A stretch of DNA of 64,000 bases from Cryoendolithus antarcticus (GCA_002077065.1 NAJO01000045.1:294916-358915), one strand, 5' to 3'; shown: positions 1 through 10,951, numbered from the stretch's first letter. Program-made: numbers and translations. The notes: generated by a model not told the origin, from the sequence alone.

Positions 1-242
1 AAGTCTCGGCAACGTCCAAGACGCCACTCATCTCAGCTCCATCCTCTCTTGGACATCAACGACCGCCACGCGCAAAGTAGTTCCCGCCATGACCATTCGC
101 GATGCGTGTCACACCGGTGGTCTAGCCCACGGCGAAGCATAGACTAAAGCGTCAGCGAGTGCGCTCGAATGCAGGAATCCTCACGATGTCCTAGCATCTC
201 TTCCTCTTCATGTCCACGAAGTCCTTTTCATTTCAGAGCAAA
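1..242. other. left-edge flank, no supported gene
   Basis: Plus-strand frames stay open from the window edge to about position 140, so this may be the 3' end of a gene that begins outside the window. Nothing in the short translations is recognisable. The rest is presumably the promoter and leader of the secreted-protein gene that starts at 243. Confidence 0.3.
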
Positions 243-1049
243 ATGGTCCCTTTCCTATCATACTTCGGTTTCTGCCGTTCGCTGATACTTCTCCTCGTCT
301 TTCACGTCATTCCAGTCCTCTCCACCTGCACTCCAGCACCCCTCGGCTCCGGCCCAATTTCAAGTCCTGATACCCTTCAATCCTTCCTCACAGACCCCCA
401 GTTCACCTCCCTCGCCCTCTCCGCTCCCTCCGCCTCAGCCTACGCCCAAGTTTTCAGCGACCTCAACGCCTCCAACTCCAACGCCAACGGCGGCTCCCTT
501 GGCTACACGCTCCTTCCCTCTTACTCCCCACCCACTTGCGCGTCGGCCTGCGACGCGAGAACGGGATGTGTAGCATTCAATTTGTACTTCCAGCGGGAGC
601 CGAGTGTACTTATTGGGGATGGGTGTGAGAGTCAGGGAGTGGCGAGTACCACGTGGATTGTATGCGCGCTTTGGAGTGGGGCGGTGAGTAGGGAGGGGGC
701 GGTGAATGAGGGCGAGATGCAGGGAGGGTTTGGGGTGGGAGTCAGGGGAAGTGGAGGCTGGGTGAGGGATGATATGGCCAGTACGATGTCGACTGCGCCT
801 TCGGCTGTAGTGGATGCTTCGACGACTTCAGCTCCGACTGCTGGTGCTACCGGGGCTACGACCACTACAGCTACAGCAACTGCTTCTGGAGCTGTAAGCG
901 GCACGACAACGACGGCTGTGCCAACTGCCACCGGAACTGCTGCATCGGGATCTGCGAACGCTGTGACTAGGGCATCGGGTATCGGAATTTCATTGTTATG
1001 GTGTCTATGTACTATATTCACTGCGTTGGTGTGGTCTTCTGGAACTTGA
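243..1049 (+). CDS. secreted GPI-anchor-type protein with PAN-like Cys domain
   Basis: I choose the ATG at 243 (268 aa) because it places a hydrophobic signal peptide (FCRSLILLLVFHVIPVL) at the N-terminus; an in-frame ATG at 210 would add 11 residues. The mature part has a Cys domain with the pattern CASACDARTGCVAFNLYFQR, then a later ...CALWSG segment, as in fungal secreted PAN/apple-like proteins. The C-terminal third is a Ser/Thr/Ala-rich, probably O-glycosylated stalk. It ends in a hydrophobic stretch (ISLLWCLCTIFTALVW), which suggests GPI anchoring at the plasma membrane or wall. The role is unknown; adhesion or carbohydrate binding is a guess from the fold. It converges with the next gene, with 73 bp between stops. 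Confidence 0.7.
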   Translation: MVPFLSYFGFCRSLILLLVFHVIPVLSTCTPAPLGSGPISSPDTLQSFLTDPQFTSLALSAPSASAYAQVFSDLNASNSNANGGSLGYTLLPSYSPPTCASACDARTGCVAFNLYFQREPSVLIGDGCESQGVASTTWIVCALWSGAVSREGAVNEGEMQGGFGVGVRGSGGWVRDDMASTMSTAPSAVVDASTTSAPTAGATGATTTTATATASGAVSGTTTTAVPTATGTAASGSANAVTRASGIGISLLWCLCTIFTALVWSSGT

Positions 1050-1122
1050 CAAGCTGGGATCTCTATCCTTTGAATTCAGGACTGCTCGCGATTTCAGCTA
1101 TTACGGCCGAACTCGACATCTT

Positions 1123-2418
1123 TCAGCTGCCCAGGAGCTCGTTAGCTACCTGCGATATCAGCAACGCCGCAGCGTTCGCCTCCGGCGGCAGATTCGCCAA
1201 AGTTCTCGCCGTCTTATCGGGATGCCATCGCGCGGCTTCTTTGCGCATCCTGCTAATGAATGCAGGTCTGTTGCTCGCAAATAGATTGCCAGGCATGCGC
1301 CGGAAGAAGTCTCGCACAGCATCTGCAGTGACCGAAGCCCTGATCCCTTGCCTTGTAGGCCACATCGGCAACTTCCGAAGTTCCTCAGCAGTAAGCTGCG
1401 TTTCAGCATACTGGATGTGGTCGAATGCCGCTATGTAGCGAGTCCAAGGGTCCTGTGAAGTCCGAGCCTTCCGCTCACGGGCCTCGCGCGTCTTCCTCTC
1501 GCGCTCGCTGCGAAGCTGCTCTGCCTTCTCTTTCGCCGTCCGCTCGGCCTCGCGCTCTGCACGCGCTCTGGCCTTTGCTTCACACTCTGCTCGCTCGCGC
1601 GCTGCCTGCCGAAGAGCCTCCTTACGACGAGATTCTGCCGCTGAACGAGTCACCTCCGCGAGACGAGCGACCTCTGAAAGAGCACGTGCTTCTGCTTCCC
1701 GCTCCGCACGCTCACGGGCAGCTTGTCGTAACGCCTCTCGCCGACGTTCATCGGCTGCCGCGCGTGCAGCCTCCGCAAGCCGAGCAGCGGCGGCCACGCG
1801 AGCACATTCGGCACGGCGTCGGTCGCGCAGAATGCGTGCCTGCTGTGGGGATTGCGCTTCATCTTGCCAAGCTTGAGCTCCTTCGTAGGTCGTTGAGGTA
1901 CGCGGTTCGTACTTGTTGCGCAGGGCGATGAGGCCAGCGAGTTGTTGACGCAAGACAAGAATGTCGGCGCTGTCGTTGTCGGTCCAGTCATTCGTCGGAG
2001 CGGCATCGCTGCTGTTGTCCCAGCCGTGTGCAGAGTTGATGTCGTCGTCATCGTCATCGCTGCTGTAGTACTCTCCGCTCTGATCACCATTCCATTTGGC
2101 ATACGGAGCGAGGCGCTGGAACCACTGCTCAGCCACCTGCTTTGCTTGATCCTGGTGCCATCGTCGACACAGTGTGTATCCAGCCAAGGACAGGAGAAGG
2201 CGCTTGATCTCGAACCACTGTAGGCCGGGCTGAGAGAGCTCGTCGACGACGCTCTGCGCCGAAGCAAGATTGTGTCTTGCTATAGCCACGCGGCAGCGTC
2301 GATGCTTCGATGGAGCGTGGCCGACGCAGGAACTAGTCTTGGTGTCGGGATTAATGAGGCCGAGGACATCGCTGAGGTTTCGAGCGCGGGCAGAGGGAGT
2401 AGACACGAGAAGAGACAT
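1123..2418 (-). CDS. coiled-coil protein with J-domain-like HPD motif
   Basis: A single-exon frame of 431 aa. The N-terminal part has a conserved-looking Cys/Arg segment (SSCVGHAPSKHRRCRV). An acidic stretch (SSDDDDDDIN) follows near residue 120. Residues of about 200-320 are an Ala/Arg/Glu-rich helix, almost certainly a coiled coil. The C-terminal about 100 residues end with RMRKEAARWHPDKTA, which contains the His-Pro-Asp triplet typical of J domains that stimulate Hsp70. The rest of a canonical J domain is not obvious. The architecture resembles uncharacterised fungal proteins; the function is not known. The coiled coil makes long shadow frames on both strands. Confidence 0.6.
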   Translation of the reverse strand: MSLLVSTPSARARNLSDVLGLINPDTKTSSCVGHAPSKHRRCRVAIARHNLASAQSVVDELSQPGLQWFEIKRLLLSLAGYTLCRRWHQDQAKQVAEQWFQRLAPYAKWNGDQSGEYYSSDDDDDDINSAHGWDNSSDAAPTNDWTDNDSADILVLRQQLAGLIALRNKYEPRTSTTYEGAQAWQDEAQSPQQARILRDRRRAECARVAAAARLAEAARAAADERRREALRQAARERAEREAEARALSEVARLAEVTRSAAESRRKEALRQAARERAECEAKARARAEREAERTAKEKAEQLRSERERKTREARERKARTSQDPWTRYIAAFDHIQYAETQLTAEELRKLPMWPTRQGIRASVTADAVRDFFRRMPGNLFASNRPAFISRMRKEAARWHPDKTARTLANLPPEANAAALLISQVANELLGS

Positions 2419-3357
2419 TGTAAGGGGAAGGATTTTGAATAGACTTACATCAACAGTTCAGGAGACGATGCGTTCGAGAGAAGCTATATACCCTTCACTT
2501 CATCTCAGGGAACGAGGCTGAGCGCCCTTGCTGCGACACAGCTATTGCTAGCGCCCGGGCAGAAGTCAGGCAGCTTGCTGAGACCCAGCAATAGTTCACA
2601 GTGCAGTTGGCAGAGTCTAGTAGCTGCCAGCTGCCAGATCCAAACCATAGTCGTGTGCGCCTCAGGTCGGGTAGTGGCCACGTTGTGTGTCCCCACAGCA
2701 TCAGAGTTGGGTGAAGCACACGTCTGCCAGCACTTTCCACACCTTCCTCCAAAAGTGTGAGTGGCTATGGTGAGACGATAGATGAGGTCTGAGGCATGGC
2801 ATGCGCCGAAACGCGCCAGGGGGAAGCTGTGCCGTGCGTCTACCGCGAGCACTGCCCGTCTTGACCACGAGTGTGAGGGGCTGCCACTGGCCGAGAGTCG
2901 AGCCTACGGGTCTGAGTGAGACGAGGAAGCATGAAGTAGCTTCAACGACAGAATATGCTTGAGTATGATAAGCGGAGGACAGATCCGCGTCAACCATCGC
3001 GAGTTCCTGCTTCACAGTCAACCTTACGATCTAACGGCAGTTCATATGACTGAGTCCGGATCGAGGAATGATAGGTGTGGCGCGGAGGGGACTCGCGTAG
3101 ATTGCATACTGCAAGATGTAGAGTAGTCGTGCATCGAGAAGCGCCAGGGGTGAGATTGCTGTGCCGCACGCATGCATGCAGCTTCGCCTTTCTCAGTCTT
3201 TCGTTTTGGGGTTCCTCGGACAGGGCGAGTGACTTGCAACAGCTTGGAAGCTTCGTGCATGCAGAATGTAATGGGGAGATCTCGGTGGAGCAAGAGCATA
3301 GGAGACGGTGTGAGGGTGACGGATTGAGGTGGTAGAGTAATACATGTACCTCTTCTT
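2419..3357. other. intergenic, nothing recognised
   Basis: 939 bp between the start of the HPD-motif gene and the stop of the Nup82 gene, both on the minus strand. It should hold the promoter of the former and the 3' UTR of the latter. Short frames on both strands have no family features. No RNA gene or repeat was seen. Confidence 0.5.
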
Positions 3358-6096
3358 TTACAAACCTCCCAGAGCACCGAGCCTTCCGACTACAGCTTCA
3401 ATCAACGCTTCCTCCCTCTCCATCAGCGCCATCACCCGATTCATCTCCCTCTTCTTCCACTCGCTCGCCATGCCACTCCTGCTCGCTCCCCCACTGTCCT
3501 CACTAGCGCTCTGTAAACGCTGCAGTGCATCCTCAACCTCCTTGTCCAGACGTTCGCGCAAATCTTCGACAGCCGACATTCTTGCCGTGAGACTCTGGCC
3601 TTCACCTTCGGCTTCCGGCTGAGAAGGCGGAGCCGGTGTCTCTTCCCGCTCAGCCAGCTCCCCAGGACTATTCGGCAACCTTAACAACGCCCCCGGCTTG
3701 ACCGGTGGCGTCACAGCCCCGTCCCCTCCCTCCTCCCCTTCGCCACTTCCCCTTCCTTTCTCCCCACCAATCATACCCTCCAACCTCCTCACCTCCTTCC
3801 CAAACATCTCCTCCCGTCTCGACAACTTCCCCCCACCCCCACCCAACTTCCCAATCTTCCTCCTCACCTCTTCAACCCGCTCCTCGAGCCCTTTGTTAGC
3901 GCCCACAGCAGCCAGAACGCGTTGTTCGATGCGCTCGCTGCCGACGACTTTCGCGTCTTCGACAATCCCATCGCCGCCATCTTCGGCTGGGCCGATGGAG
4001 CGACTGAAATCCGCGCTATCGTCCGCGCCAGTGAGTGTGTCGATTCGATTTGACAGATTGCGGACAGAGGAGACCTGGTCGATGAGTTCGGAGCGCAGGC
4101 GCTCGATGCGGCGGAAGAGGTCTGCGGCGGAGAGCGCGAGATTGTGCGTCTCGTGGGAGAGAATCCGGTGGGCTTCTGTGAGGGTTTGGAGGGTCGAGGG
4201 CGTGAATTGCAGACGTTGCTTTAGCGCCGCGGGGTTGGACTTGAGTAGTTGCGGGAGGGTTGAGGGGTTGTAGAATGCGGCTGGTAGTTGGTAGGGTTCG
4301 CGTGGTGTTGGGGCGGGTAGGGCGAGAAGGGTGGGAGAATAGGGATTCTGAGGGGTGTGGGGGAGGTCGAGGGTTGCTGCTACAGGACCGGAAGGGTTGG
4401 AAGTCAGGAGAAAGAAGCCTAGTGTCGAGTCGAGGAGGGCAATTGCGGAGGTTGCTGGTGGTGAAGAGAGGGCAAGCGGATGGTCCACCAGTGTTGAAGT
4501 GGAGTCCAGCAGGTTTTCGAGCCGAAGCGCGCTGCCTTCGTCGTGAGGGTACGTGAGTTCGGCTTCAAGGCCGGAGATCCAGGGGTTGAAGTCTAGGGTG
4601 TGCACCCCAGTGGGAGATGTGACGAAGACTTCGTAGCGGTCGCTCGGCGACGCTGTGAACGCACAGTGAGCTGTATCGACATCTGCAGCCACCAAGTCGA
4701 TCGTCTCGAAGAGTAGCAGATCCTTATCATCATCCACGTCGTCGAGAGCGAATGATCTGCCGCGCTTAGCAGGCAGCCACTCGGCTTCAACGCCGTCTAG
4801 GTCGAGACAGATGTGCACCTTGCCGGTGTTGGTGGCGAGACAGACGATGGACACGCTCAGACCCTCGTTTTCGATCTCATCTTCATCTCCGAATTCTTCG
4901 TACAGCTCGCTCTGATCGATCAACGGCGCGACGACGTGTATGTCGGTAATCTCGCCAAAGTCGGGTTCGGGCGAGAGTCTAAACGGTCCCTGCAGCTTCG
5001 GTATAGACGCAAACTTCGTTGGCCTAGAGTAGACGTCGCTTCTCTCGAATGTTGTGTCGTCGATCAAGGTGGTGGCTCCCTGCTCATCCAAGTCTGCCAG
5101 CCACTTCGTCTGGGAGTCCGCCCTCTTCTTCTCGCTCTCAGTCGCTTCCGCATCGCTCGTCAACGCACGCGTCTTCGCAACTACAGCAGTCGTCAAGCCA
5201 GGTAATGCTGACTCTTGCAATGTGAACTGGCTAGGCAGGAAAGGACACAGCGCATACACATCACCTTCAGTCATCGCCACCCAGAGCGCCATACCAGACC
5301 AAGCGTGCTCGTCCGCAGCTCCCGAACCGCCGAAGCAAGCCGAAGCAACCTCCATCTCGACTTCATCGGGCGAGAAGCCCTGCCTAGCACCATACTTGCT
5401 GGCACTTAGATCCGTTGCCGTAGAAGTCGCGTTTCCAAGCTTCTTCAGGTCCACGGCAATGCTTGGCTCATCGAAGGAGTGGCGATTCTCGATATCCAGC
5501 TCCCAGAGGCGGACACATGCATCCTTTGTCACAGTCAATAGGCTGGGAACACCCGGTCTCGAAAGCGGATGCCAGAGTGCGGTCGTGATGGGTGCTTGCT
5601 CGAGTACATGAGCTGTGGGCCCAACTTGGAAAGCGCGGAGGCGGAGAGATGTAGTCTCGCCGCTACGGAGGTGTGCTGAGGTTGGGAGAATGCCGACGTG
5701 GCAAGTGTGTGCCGTGACGATGGCGATTAGTGAGCCGTCCGGTGAGACTGAGAGTGTCGTGATGTCGAAAGCTGCAGGCGTCTTGAGGATCTATTCGCAC
5801 CTGTCAGCTCTAGTCCACGACTACGCCACGACATGAGTGTTCACCCTGTGTCCGTTGCCCTGGTGTCCATCATTCGACTCATGTGCATCTTTCAATGAGC
5901 GCAACTCGGCCCATCTGACATCCTTGCCCACTGCTACGAAGACCTCCGTCCCTCGATGCGCGATCGTCCGTCTCGATCTGTCGCCGTCTCCTCCTGTCTT
6001 TTGGCCTCTGCTCTCTTTCTTGAACAAATCGAATCCAGCTTGGGAGCCTTCGCCGCGCGACAGCCAGGCTGGCGTGTACTCCAGCACTTTAGGCAT
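3358..6096 (-). CDS. NUP82: nucleoporin Nup82 (NUP88 family)
   Basis: Two exons, 6096-5845 and 5790-3358, with a 54-bp phase-0 intron (GTGAAC..GAATAG). The product is about 894 aa. The start at MPKVLEYTPAWLSRG matches the usual beginning of fungal Nup82; a more upstream ATG at 6138 is possible. The N-terminal about 450 residues read as a WD-like beta-propeller (for example ITTALWHPLSRPGV and VTKDACVRLWEL). The C-terminal third is helical coiled coil (residues of about 590-890), which in the family binds Nup159 and Nsp1 on the cytoplasmic face of the pore and supports mRNA export. It shares a 248-bp divergent promoter with the cap-binding gene, another mRNA-export factor. Confidence 0.75.
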
Positions 6097-6344
6097 CCTG
6101 TCCTGAGCCTTTGGTGCGACTTTCTCACAAGTCCTCAATGTCTGTCAGTCTTCCAAAGTACTATGGCACGGCCCCAAACATCGTGTAGTCTTCGTGAAGG
6201 TCACTTTCTCAAGAAACGCGTCAAAGCTTCTGCCACGCGATCTTAGCGGCATAACCCTAATCACCATCACCTTCACATCGATCACCTCTCACTTCCGCAC
6301 TCCTCCAGTACCAGCCCATTGATAGCTCGGGACCAATCGCCACA
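6097..6344. promoter_or_regulatory. divergent promoter NUP82 / CBC2
   Basis: The 248 bp between the start codons of Nup82 (minus) and CBP20 (plus) must serve both genes. No clear TATA box; the plus-side leader is pyrimidine-rich. A CATAACCCTAATCACC stretch near 6250 includes one telomere-type CCCTAA hexamer, seen in promoters of housekeeping genes in several fungi; a single copy is weak evidence. Confidence 0.4.
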
Positions 6345-6930
6345 ATGCCCAAATTCACAATGCAAAACACAGTCGAGCGCCTCGACAAGCCAAGCTCCTA
6401 CGCAATGTCAAAAGTACATGACCCCCTCCCACCTCATCACTCCCAAGCTTACATCGAGACAGTACAAAAAGCGCCGCCGCAACCCCGCCGAAGAAGCCCT
6501 GCGCCAAACCCGCGGCGAATCCCCCGACCTCGCCACAAAACTCTCCTCCGCCTGCACCCTCTACATAGGCAACCTGTCATTCTACACAACTGAAGAGCAA
6601 ATCCACGAGCTCTTCTCCAAATGCGGCTCCATCAAGCGCCTAATCATGGGCCTCGACCGAAACCTCAAAACCCCCTGCGGGTTCTGTTTTGTTGAATATT
6701 ATCTGCCTGAGGATGCGCGGGACGCGCTGAAGTATGTGGGCGGGACGAAGCTGGATGAGCGGGTTATAAGGTGTGATTTGGATGAGGGGTTTGTGGAGGG
6801 ACGGCAGTATGGGAGGGGGAGGAGTGGGGGGCAGGTCAGGGATGAGTATCGGGAGGAGTTTGATCCGGGACGGGGCGGGTTTGGCAGGGGGAGGGATCAG
6901 ATTGGGGAGGAGTATGGGCAGGGGCAGTGA
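6345..6930 (+). CDS. CBC2: nuclear cap-binding protein subunit 2 (CBP20)
   Basis: Small subunit of the nuclear cap-binding complex, which binds the m7G cap of nascent RNAs for splicing and export. Exon 1 is 6345-6413 ([18 protein letters not shown]...). I place exon 2 at 6463-6930 after a 49-bp intron (GTACAT..GACAG), giving 178 aa. A 34-bp alternative ending at 6447 also keeps frame but is very short for a fungal intron. The RRM is unmistakable: [20 protein letters not shown] (RNP2 region) and [11 protein letters not shown] (RNP1). The cap-contacting C-terminal signature [19 protein letters not shown] follows. The tail is Gly/Arg/Asp-rich. Confidence 0.92.
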
Positions 6931-7469
6931 TCTGATTGATGTGCGCGGCGTTTGGGTCGTGAGAGTACGCGCAGCCTACGGGCTCGAGAGGTGGTTCTTT
7001 GGAAAGCTAAGCATGGGAGGTTTCAGCCCTTTCGCACAGCTGCGCGCGTCGAGCGAAAGAGACAGGCGCGCTCGGGGGAGCCTCTGCGATAATGTGCGCT
7101 TCGTCTGGGGTGCGAAGCAAGCCCTCGGACGATCTAGCTGCGGCAGTAGGCACGTGCAGCTACGCGTGGAAGTCGATCAATTGTACAACCTTGGGGGAGA
7201 AGGGTCAAGAGCTCGTCACCCCTCGGCAAAGTTCAAAGTAAGGCATGCCATGCGTCAATCAGCTGGTTCAGGCCGGGAACACCACAAACATAGAGGGGAG
7301 CGTAGGGGGGAGCGGAAGCAGCTCAGCTACGGTAGCTTGGTACGTGGAAAGCTGCGAATTATCGGCAGTCCATCTACGCTGTACAGAATCTATACCCACA
7401 AACCCGCTAGATCGCAAGCAAATTGCACTCACCACGACGTCTCTCGTCAACTCCAACCGAAGCGATCGC
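6931..7469. other. convergent 3' region, no gene seen
   Basis: 539 bp between the convergent stops of CBP20 and the PLP-synthase glutaminase. It should contain both 3' UTRs. The open frames here have biased composition without domains. Confidence 0.5.
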
Positions 7470-8288
7470 TTACGCAGCAGCCACCTCACTCGATGCCTCC
7501 TTCTCTAAAGTTACCGCTTCAGCTTCACCACCTCTCTCCCTCCCCTCGACCCACCTCCCCACCTCCCCTAACCACCATCCATGAATCCTCCCATCGCCAG
7601 TCAGTTCCGGGTGAAAAGCCGTCCCAAACACATTTCCCTGCCTCACAGCAACAATATCGCCCTCCTCTCCCAGCTCGCCAGCTGACTTGCCCGCGCCTGG
7701 GCCAGTCACAGCCTTAGCTTTCGCAGGAAGCCGTGCGAGAATCTCGACGGCAGGCCGGTCAGGGGCGGTGGAAGATGTGTCTGGCGATGAGGAGAGGAGC
7801 GAGGAGACTACAGGCGCGCGGATGAAGATCGTGTGGAACGATTTCGCAGCGTCCTTACCACTCGCCAGGAATGGGAGGTCAAGGTCTGCTTCAAACGACT
7901 CTACCTGCCGGCCGAAGTAGTTTCTTCGTACCTCTACTGCCAGTCCACCGAAGCCCTCTAGCTTTGGACCGCCGCCGCTCACGACATCCGCTAGGAGGAT
8001 CAGGCCAGCACAAGTCCCCCAGACCGGTTTCCGCGCTGCTTTGATGAAGTCGCGCAGCGGCTCGAGAAGTTCTGTCCGTGAAGCTATGAGACTTATCGCC
8101 GTCGACTCGCCGCCGGGGATGATGAGGGCATCACAAGATGCCAGCTCAGACGGCGTGCGAACCAAACAGAACGTCCAGCCATGCTTGTTATGCTCTAGAG
8201 AAGCACCGTTCAAGATAGGAACATGTTCCGCAAAAGCACCTTGCAGAGCCAGTACGCCCACCGCAATGGGGGCCATAGTAGAGGACAA
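7470..8288 (-). CDS. SNO1: PLP synthase glutaminase subunit (Pdx2/SNO family)
   Basis: Class I glutamine amidotransferase that hydrolyses glutamine and passes ammonia to the Pdx1/SNZ synthase to make pyridoxal 5'-phosphate. The 272-aa frame begins MSSTMAPIAVGVLALQGAF; the second Met (8276) is an equally likely start. Visible signatures are IIPGGESTAIS (glutamine-binding GGES), VWGTCAGLILLA (nucleophilic Cys) and NVFGTAFHPELTGD (catalytic His and Glu). The protein is longer than bacterial PdxT, mainly through a Ser/Ala-rich insertion near residues 165-205, as is common in fungi, and a Glu/Ala-rich tail. The SNZ partner is not in this window. Confidence 0.92.
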   Translation of the reverse strand: MSSTMAPIAVGVLALQGAFAEHVPILNGASLEHNKHGWTFCLVRTPSELASCDALIIPGGESTAISLIASRTELLEPLRDFIKAARKPVWGTCAGLILLADVVSGGGPKLEGFGGLAVEVRRNYFGRQVESFEADLDLPFLASGKDAAKSFHTIFIRAPVVSSLLSSSPDTSSTAPDRPAVEILARLPAKAKAVTGPGAGKSAGELGEEGDIVAVRQGNVFGTAFHPELTGDGRIHGWWLGEVGRWVEGRERGGEAEAVTLEKEASSEVAAA

Positions 8289-9778
8289 CAGAGACGCCGG
8301 AGATACGTTGGTGGCGTGCGTGCGTGCCCAAGTCCCGGGGTGGAGGCACTGGAGGGTCGCTCACTGGCGGGGTCGTGCGCGGGGTGCAGTTCTTGGGTGC
8401 GGTAACGAAACGCTTGGAAGGTGCTCTGATTCAGGTCTTGCACGTGAGAAGTTTCGTTTCGCTTGCTGGGACAGAGGGTCGGTGCGTGTTTCCGGTTGGG
8501 TGTCTCGTGGTCTGGTACTGACTCACGTGCGTCGGGTTGGATGGTGTATCTCCGGGGTTCAGTCTCCTTACAAGTCCTACCACAGAGAGTTCATCGCCGT
8601 TATCAGACCTCACTACTGTAAGACCGCTCAATCTTCAATGCTGAGTCACGTCTACACTCGGAGTCAGCTCCAACTGCATGAAATCATTCCCATCACGAGT
8701 CAGAGAAGTCCGAAATATGACGTACTGGCGTCTGACTTTTCGCTTGTTGAAGCGGACCCTGCACCGTGGCTCCGGAACTAAAACGCTCTTGGCTGTGATT
8801 TCAGAAAGCTACTATTTGTGGCGTTGCGGGATTGTGTCTCCACTGCGGAGCCTCATCTCATCATTGAAATCCTGATTCCTGCGCGATCCTCTGCCAGCCT
8901 CTCATCCTGTGAGCCGCATTGTTGCGAAAACACGAGAAATGTAGTGATGCAATGCATGTTCGATGCATGTAAGATGATGTGATCACCGTCATGCGTACCA
9001 CTGCATTGTTGCATCGGTCAGAAGTGCATGCGACAATGATGAGACAGAAAGTCCGTGGTCACGATCGCAACGCCCGTGTCATCCAAATTCGATAGCGTCC
9101 GTTCTTCGGATCTCCGCCTGGCGATCTCCAGAGTGCGATTGTGGACATGACTGTATATGTACAGGGGCCGCTGTGCAGCCTGCCGTGCCATGCCTTGCTG
9201 CGAGCAAACCATGCATTCGCGCAAGGCTGCGCCATGAGCTGAGCAGCATGAATCACAACGAGAACTGCGCTTCCTTGACCTAAGGCCAACACGATATCAA
9301 AGCGTAGCGGTCGTGAATCCTTCCCGGGCAGCGCAATTAAGGTTCCCCCAGGCGGTCACCCAAATCGGGACCTTGACACGCGAATTGCAACGGGCGAAGC
9401 TTTGCCAATCTGTGGTTACGGCCAGTGGGGTACTGCCTTTCTAGCTATATCCGTACCCGAGAAATCGATCGAACGCAGATACCACTTGCAGCAAGGCAGG
9501 CGTAGCTGTGGGTAACGGCACGCCTCGGTCGCGCTGCGGGTGGATATGAATACCATGACATCGTCAGTCAGCCGTCTCTGCCTTGTACCTCTCCACCATT
9601 TCATGCGCTCACCACTGTGTGCAGGTTGTTATTGTCGCTGCGAAGTGGTGGTGGTGCTGCTCTGACGAATTCCCGACACAAAGGCCAACTCTCCCCTCAT
9701 CCACGAGCCTGGTCACACGGGCGAACTTTAGCTGCTGACCTGTGTCGCACGCCGCGAACGACCCAATACGCCGGTACG
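8289..9778. other. divergent intergenic region SNO1 / PPTase
   Basis: 1.49 kb between two divergent genes, with no convincing coding frame. It holds a cluster of TGCAT motifs (8953-9029) described in the findings. Around 9340-9375 the minus strand reads GGGTGACCGCCTGGG, resembling box C of 5S rRNA genes, but no 5S 5' half is present. Confidence 0.5.
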
Positions 9779-10951
9779 ATGTACTTGACTCTGGATATGC
9801 AGAGGCTTCAGGAAACTGGCCTCCTCACCCCTCCTGATAGCTTCGATGGCCTTTCTCCCATAGGCGGCGGTTCGGTGACCACATGGCTCATCGACACGCG
9901 GTCGCTATGGCCGGGCAACAGCATATTGTATGCACCGGGTGCCGCACACGCAATGTCGCTCATCAGCGAGGAGGAGCGCAAAATAATAATGGGCAAGATG
10001 TTCATAGCCGACGCGCGCATGAGCTTAGCTTCAGCTCTGATGAAGCGACTATTCATCTCACAAGCACTTGGCATTGCATGGAATGAAGTCCGATTAGCAA
10101 GAAAAGGCGATCCCAAGCATGGCAAGCCTTGCGCTGTTGATGCAGTGGGTCGAGTCATCGAAGGCATTGACTTTAACATCTCGCACCAAAACGGCCTCGT
10201 CGCGCTCATCGGCTGGGACGGCCAGGTCCCACACTCGTACAACTCGGACGACACGATCAATGGCCTCATCTCACCTTCAGCAGACCTTCGCGATGGTGTC
10301 ACAGTAGGCATCGACATTGTCTGCGTGAACGAGCGTGATGACTACCGTACCATCGACACCGAGGGTCTAGACGGCTGGGTTGACATCTACGAGTTTATCT
10401 TCTCGGACGAAGAGCGCTGGAGCATGAAATACGACATCGACTACGTGACTCTTCTGGACGGCTCTTTCCTCACGCGACATGAGATTGGCCGACACGACCG
10501 ATGCATTGCCCGCAATCGCGACATCTCCTGCAAGCTGCCCTCCGGCAACCACGTGGATTTCTCATCTGAACGCCTCATCGAAGCCAAGCTACGCAGATTC
10601 TACACATACTTCTGCTACAAGGAGTCTTACATCAAGCTCTCCGGCGAGGCACTTCTTGCTCCATGGATTCGCGACCTCGAGTTCTTTGACGTGCGGAGCC
10701 CGAAGCCCGGGAACCCGGCAAGGTGCTCGACACACGGCATGTGGGGCGAGGAGGTCGACGATGTGGAAGTTTACATGAATGGCAAGGAGGTCAGCGATGT
10801 GAAGATGAAGATCCAGTCTTTCGAGGAGGGCTTCATGATCTCAACTGCAATGCAGGGTGATGTGCAGGGGTTGAAGGTGCCTGGGTTCACGACGCTGGAC
10901 CTCAACGCTGATGTGCTTGACTATGCGGCTGCTCACCTCGACCATCCTTGA
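9779..10951 (+). CDS. npgA: 4'-phosphopantetheinyl transferase (NpgA/Sfp type)
   Basis: Transfers 4'-phosphopantetheine from CoA to carrier proteins; in filamentous fungi one such enzyme typically activates PKSs, NRPSs and the lysine-pathway enzyme Lys2. I start at the ATG at 9779 (390 aa); the frame is open upstream to 9617 without homology. Motifs in order: WLIDTRSLW near the N-terminus; GIDFNISHQNGLVAL; VTVGIDIVCVNERDD (Mg-binding Asp); and FCYKESYIKLSGEALLAPW (the KESxxK signature). A segment of about 75 residues between the last two motifs is longer than in NpgA. No PKS or NRPS lies nearby, consistent with a stand-alone activator. Single exon. Confidence 0.9.
   Translation: MYLTLDMQRLQETGLLTPPDSFDGLSPIGGGSVTTWLIDTRSLWPGNSILYAPGAAHAMSLISEEERKIIMGKMFIADARMSLASALMKRLFISQALGIAWNEVRLARKGDPKHGKPCAVDAVGRVIEGIDFNISHQNGLVALIGWDGQVPHSYNSDDTINGLISPSADLRDGVTVGIDIVCVNERDDYRTIDTEGLDGWVDIYEFIFSDEERWSMKYDIDYVTLLDGSFLTRHEIGRHDRCIARNRDISCKLPSGNHVDFSSERLIEAKLRRFYTYFCYKESYIKLSGEALLAPWIRDLEFFDVRSPKPGNPARCSTHGMWGEEVDDVEVYMNGKEVSDVKMKIQSFEEGFMISTAMQGDVQGLKVPGFTTLDLNADVLDYAAAHLDHP

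Noticed and set aside
1650..2267. 205-codon and other long antisense frames over the coiled-coil gene
   Set aside because: They are shadows created by the Ala/Arg/Glu codon bias of the real minus-strand gene.
8041..8781. 246-codon plus-strand frame over the start of SNO1
   Set aside because: Antisense to a clear amidotransferase and then enters non-coding sequence.
9330..9375. 5S rRNA-like box on the minus strand (GGGTGACCGCCTGGG)
   Set aside because: Only the box-C-like core matches; the 5' half, the GTTAAGC element and a T-run terminator are missing, so chance or a very old fragment is as likely.
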